Below are positions 63,248-64,000 of a DNA stretch of 64,000 nucleotides, in pieces. This DNA comes from CAVUCH01 sp963697705 (GTDB lineage: Bacteria; Acidobacteriota; Vicinamibacteria; Vicinamibacterales; JAENWD01). The notes under the pieces were generated by a model. The model had not been told where the DNA came from and made no database searches. It worked only from the letters and a program-made list of their open reading frames with translations. The position numbers and the translations under genes were made by a program. The stretch is taken from assembly GCA_963697705.1 (NCBI GenBank), contig CAVOPA010000008.1:124001-188000 (forward strand). The letters run 5' to 3'. Every line of letters begins with the position of its first letter. The first letter of the stretch is position 1.

Positions 63248-64000
63248 GTGGCCATCGACCGCAGCAAGGTACTCCGGCAGGCGGAAAAGCTCCTGCGACA
63301 GGGGCGGCTCGACGCCGTCATCGTCGAGTACGAACGTGTGCTTGCGGATTTCCCGCACGACTGGACGACGGCCAACGCGCTCGGCGACTGCTACTACCGC
63401 GCCCATCAGGCCGACAAAGCCGTTGAACAGTACGTGCGCATCGCCGATCACCTGATGCAGGACGGGCTGCTGCAGCCGGCTGGGGCGCTCTACCGGAAGA
63501 TCCTGAAGATCCAGCCAGACCACGAGCACGCGTTGCTGCAGGCCGCGTCGATCGCCTCGGCGCAGGGCGCGGTCGGCGAGGCGAGGCAATGGCTGTCGAC
63601 GCTCGCCGAGCATCGGCAGCAGCGAGGCGATGCCGCCGGGGCGAGCGAGATCCTGATGCGGATCGGCAGCCTCGATCCCGCCGATCTCGACGCGCGGCTG
63701 GCTGCCACGCGCAGTGCGGTGGCGACTGGCGCCGGCGGCCAGCACACGGGCGAGCTGCGCGACCTGGCCGATGCGTTGTTTGCGGCCAGACGCGGTGACG
63801 AAGCGATCAAGGTGCTCGAGGACGCCGCGGCTGCCGGAGCCATGGATGGTTCGCTCAAGGCGCGCCTGGCCCGCGCGTTCGTGGAGCGGGGCGACTTCAT
63901 CCGGGCCCGATCGCATGCGACGACGGCCGCGGAGTTGATCGCTCTGGCCGACGCGTGCGCCGCGCACGGGGATGCGGAAGGCGAGGTGGCGATGCTCACC
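63248..64000 (+). CDS. Tetratricopeptide-repeat protein, start of gene (cut by window edge)
   Basis: The visible 251 codons are helical repeats of TPR type, for example LLRQGRLDAVIVEYERVLADFPHDWTTANALGDCYYRAHQADKAVEQYVRIAD near residues 15-65. There is no signal peptide. The C-terminal part is outside the window, so function is open. GTG start 3 bp after rnhB; probably the last gene of the same transcript. Confidence 0.8.
   Translation, partial: MAIDRSKVLRQAEKLLRQGRLDAVIVEYERVLADFPHDWTTANALGDCYYRAHQADKAVEQYVRIADHLMQDGLLQPAGALYRKILKIQPDHEHALLQAASIASAQGAVGEARQWLSTLAEHRQQRGDAAGASEILMRIGSLDPADLDARLAATRSAVATGAGGQHTGELRDLADALFAARRGDEAIKVLEDAAAAGAMDGSLKARLARAFVERGDFIRARSHATTAAELIALADACAAHGDAEGEVAMLT

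Overview
The window is high-GC (roughly two thirds G+C), densely coded bacterial chromosome. No plasmid, phage or insertion sequence is recognisable. The VWFA protein at 34268-35125 looks like the acidobacterial VWFA-related family. Together with a NtrYX pair, a TonB-type transducer, a TPR-sigma54 regulator, the GC content and short heptanucleotide repeats, this suggests an Acidobacteriota genome, perhaps Vicinamibacteria-like. That placement is inference. The organism appears diderm (outer-membrane-type barrel, TonB, lipoprotein signal) and has the Tat system and selenocysteine elongation factor SelB.

Layout. 1-4909: start of hutH (cut by the window edge), purA, an ABC-2 exporter pair and a small membrane-anchored protein. 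4924-10373: sugar metabolism (two Gfo/Idh/MocA dehydrogenases, NagB-type deaminase, Tat-exported glucoamylase-like protein) around a divergent DsbD-alpha/ATP10-like pair. 10398-16659: GabD2-type aldehyde dehydrogenase, PilZ protein, a 984-aa TPR-sigma54 regulator and a divergent PP2C phosphatase. 16793-24545: pgi, the tesA-ybbA-ybbP operon, and dksA/ferritin-like/folK. 24552-29774: long-form ispH, gatB, a small gene behind a consensus promoter, and glycerate kinase. 29781-37951: RNase R, SelB, TatA, VWFA protein, TonB protein, and a barrel protein coupled to a beta-lactamase-fold protein that lacks its catalytic motifs. 38056-41553: groEL-groES with terminator, CIRCE operator and promoter; purC coupled to a Fis-type HTH protein. 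41719-48611: flippase-like protein, nrdR, DUF4390-NtrY-NtrX, and glutamate formiminotransferase. 48706-58574: TPR membrane protein, zinc-ribbon/RDD protein, pgpA, cinA, thpR, plsY, gpsA, ftsY, ribD, ribE, ribBA. 58802-64000: ffh-rpsP-khpA-rimM-trmD-rplS-rnhB and a truncated TPR gene.

Many neighbours overlap by 4 bp (ATGA or GTGA), which implies translational coupling in long operons.

The strongest observation is that three conserved housekeeping genes within 3.1 kb (gpsA, ribD, ribE) are each broken by one extra base in a short CG-rich run. All three become full length if that base is skipped, so these are probably sequence errors, though real decay cannot be excluded. Other points of interest are heptanucleotide-type repeats lying across the stop codons of three genes, a serine hydrolase without its catalytic Ser/Lys, a decayed RND-efflux fragment between genes, and two genes whose -10 boxes sit where a leaderless mRNA would start. 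I did not find a convincing new multi-gene system; most of the window is core metabolism and information processing.
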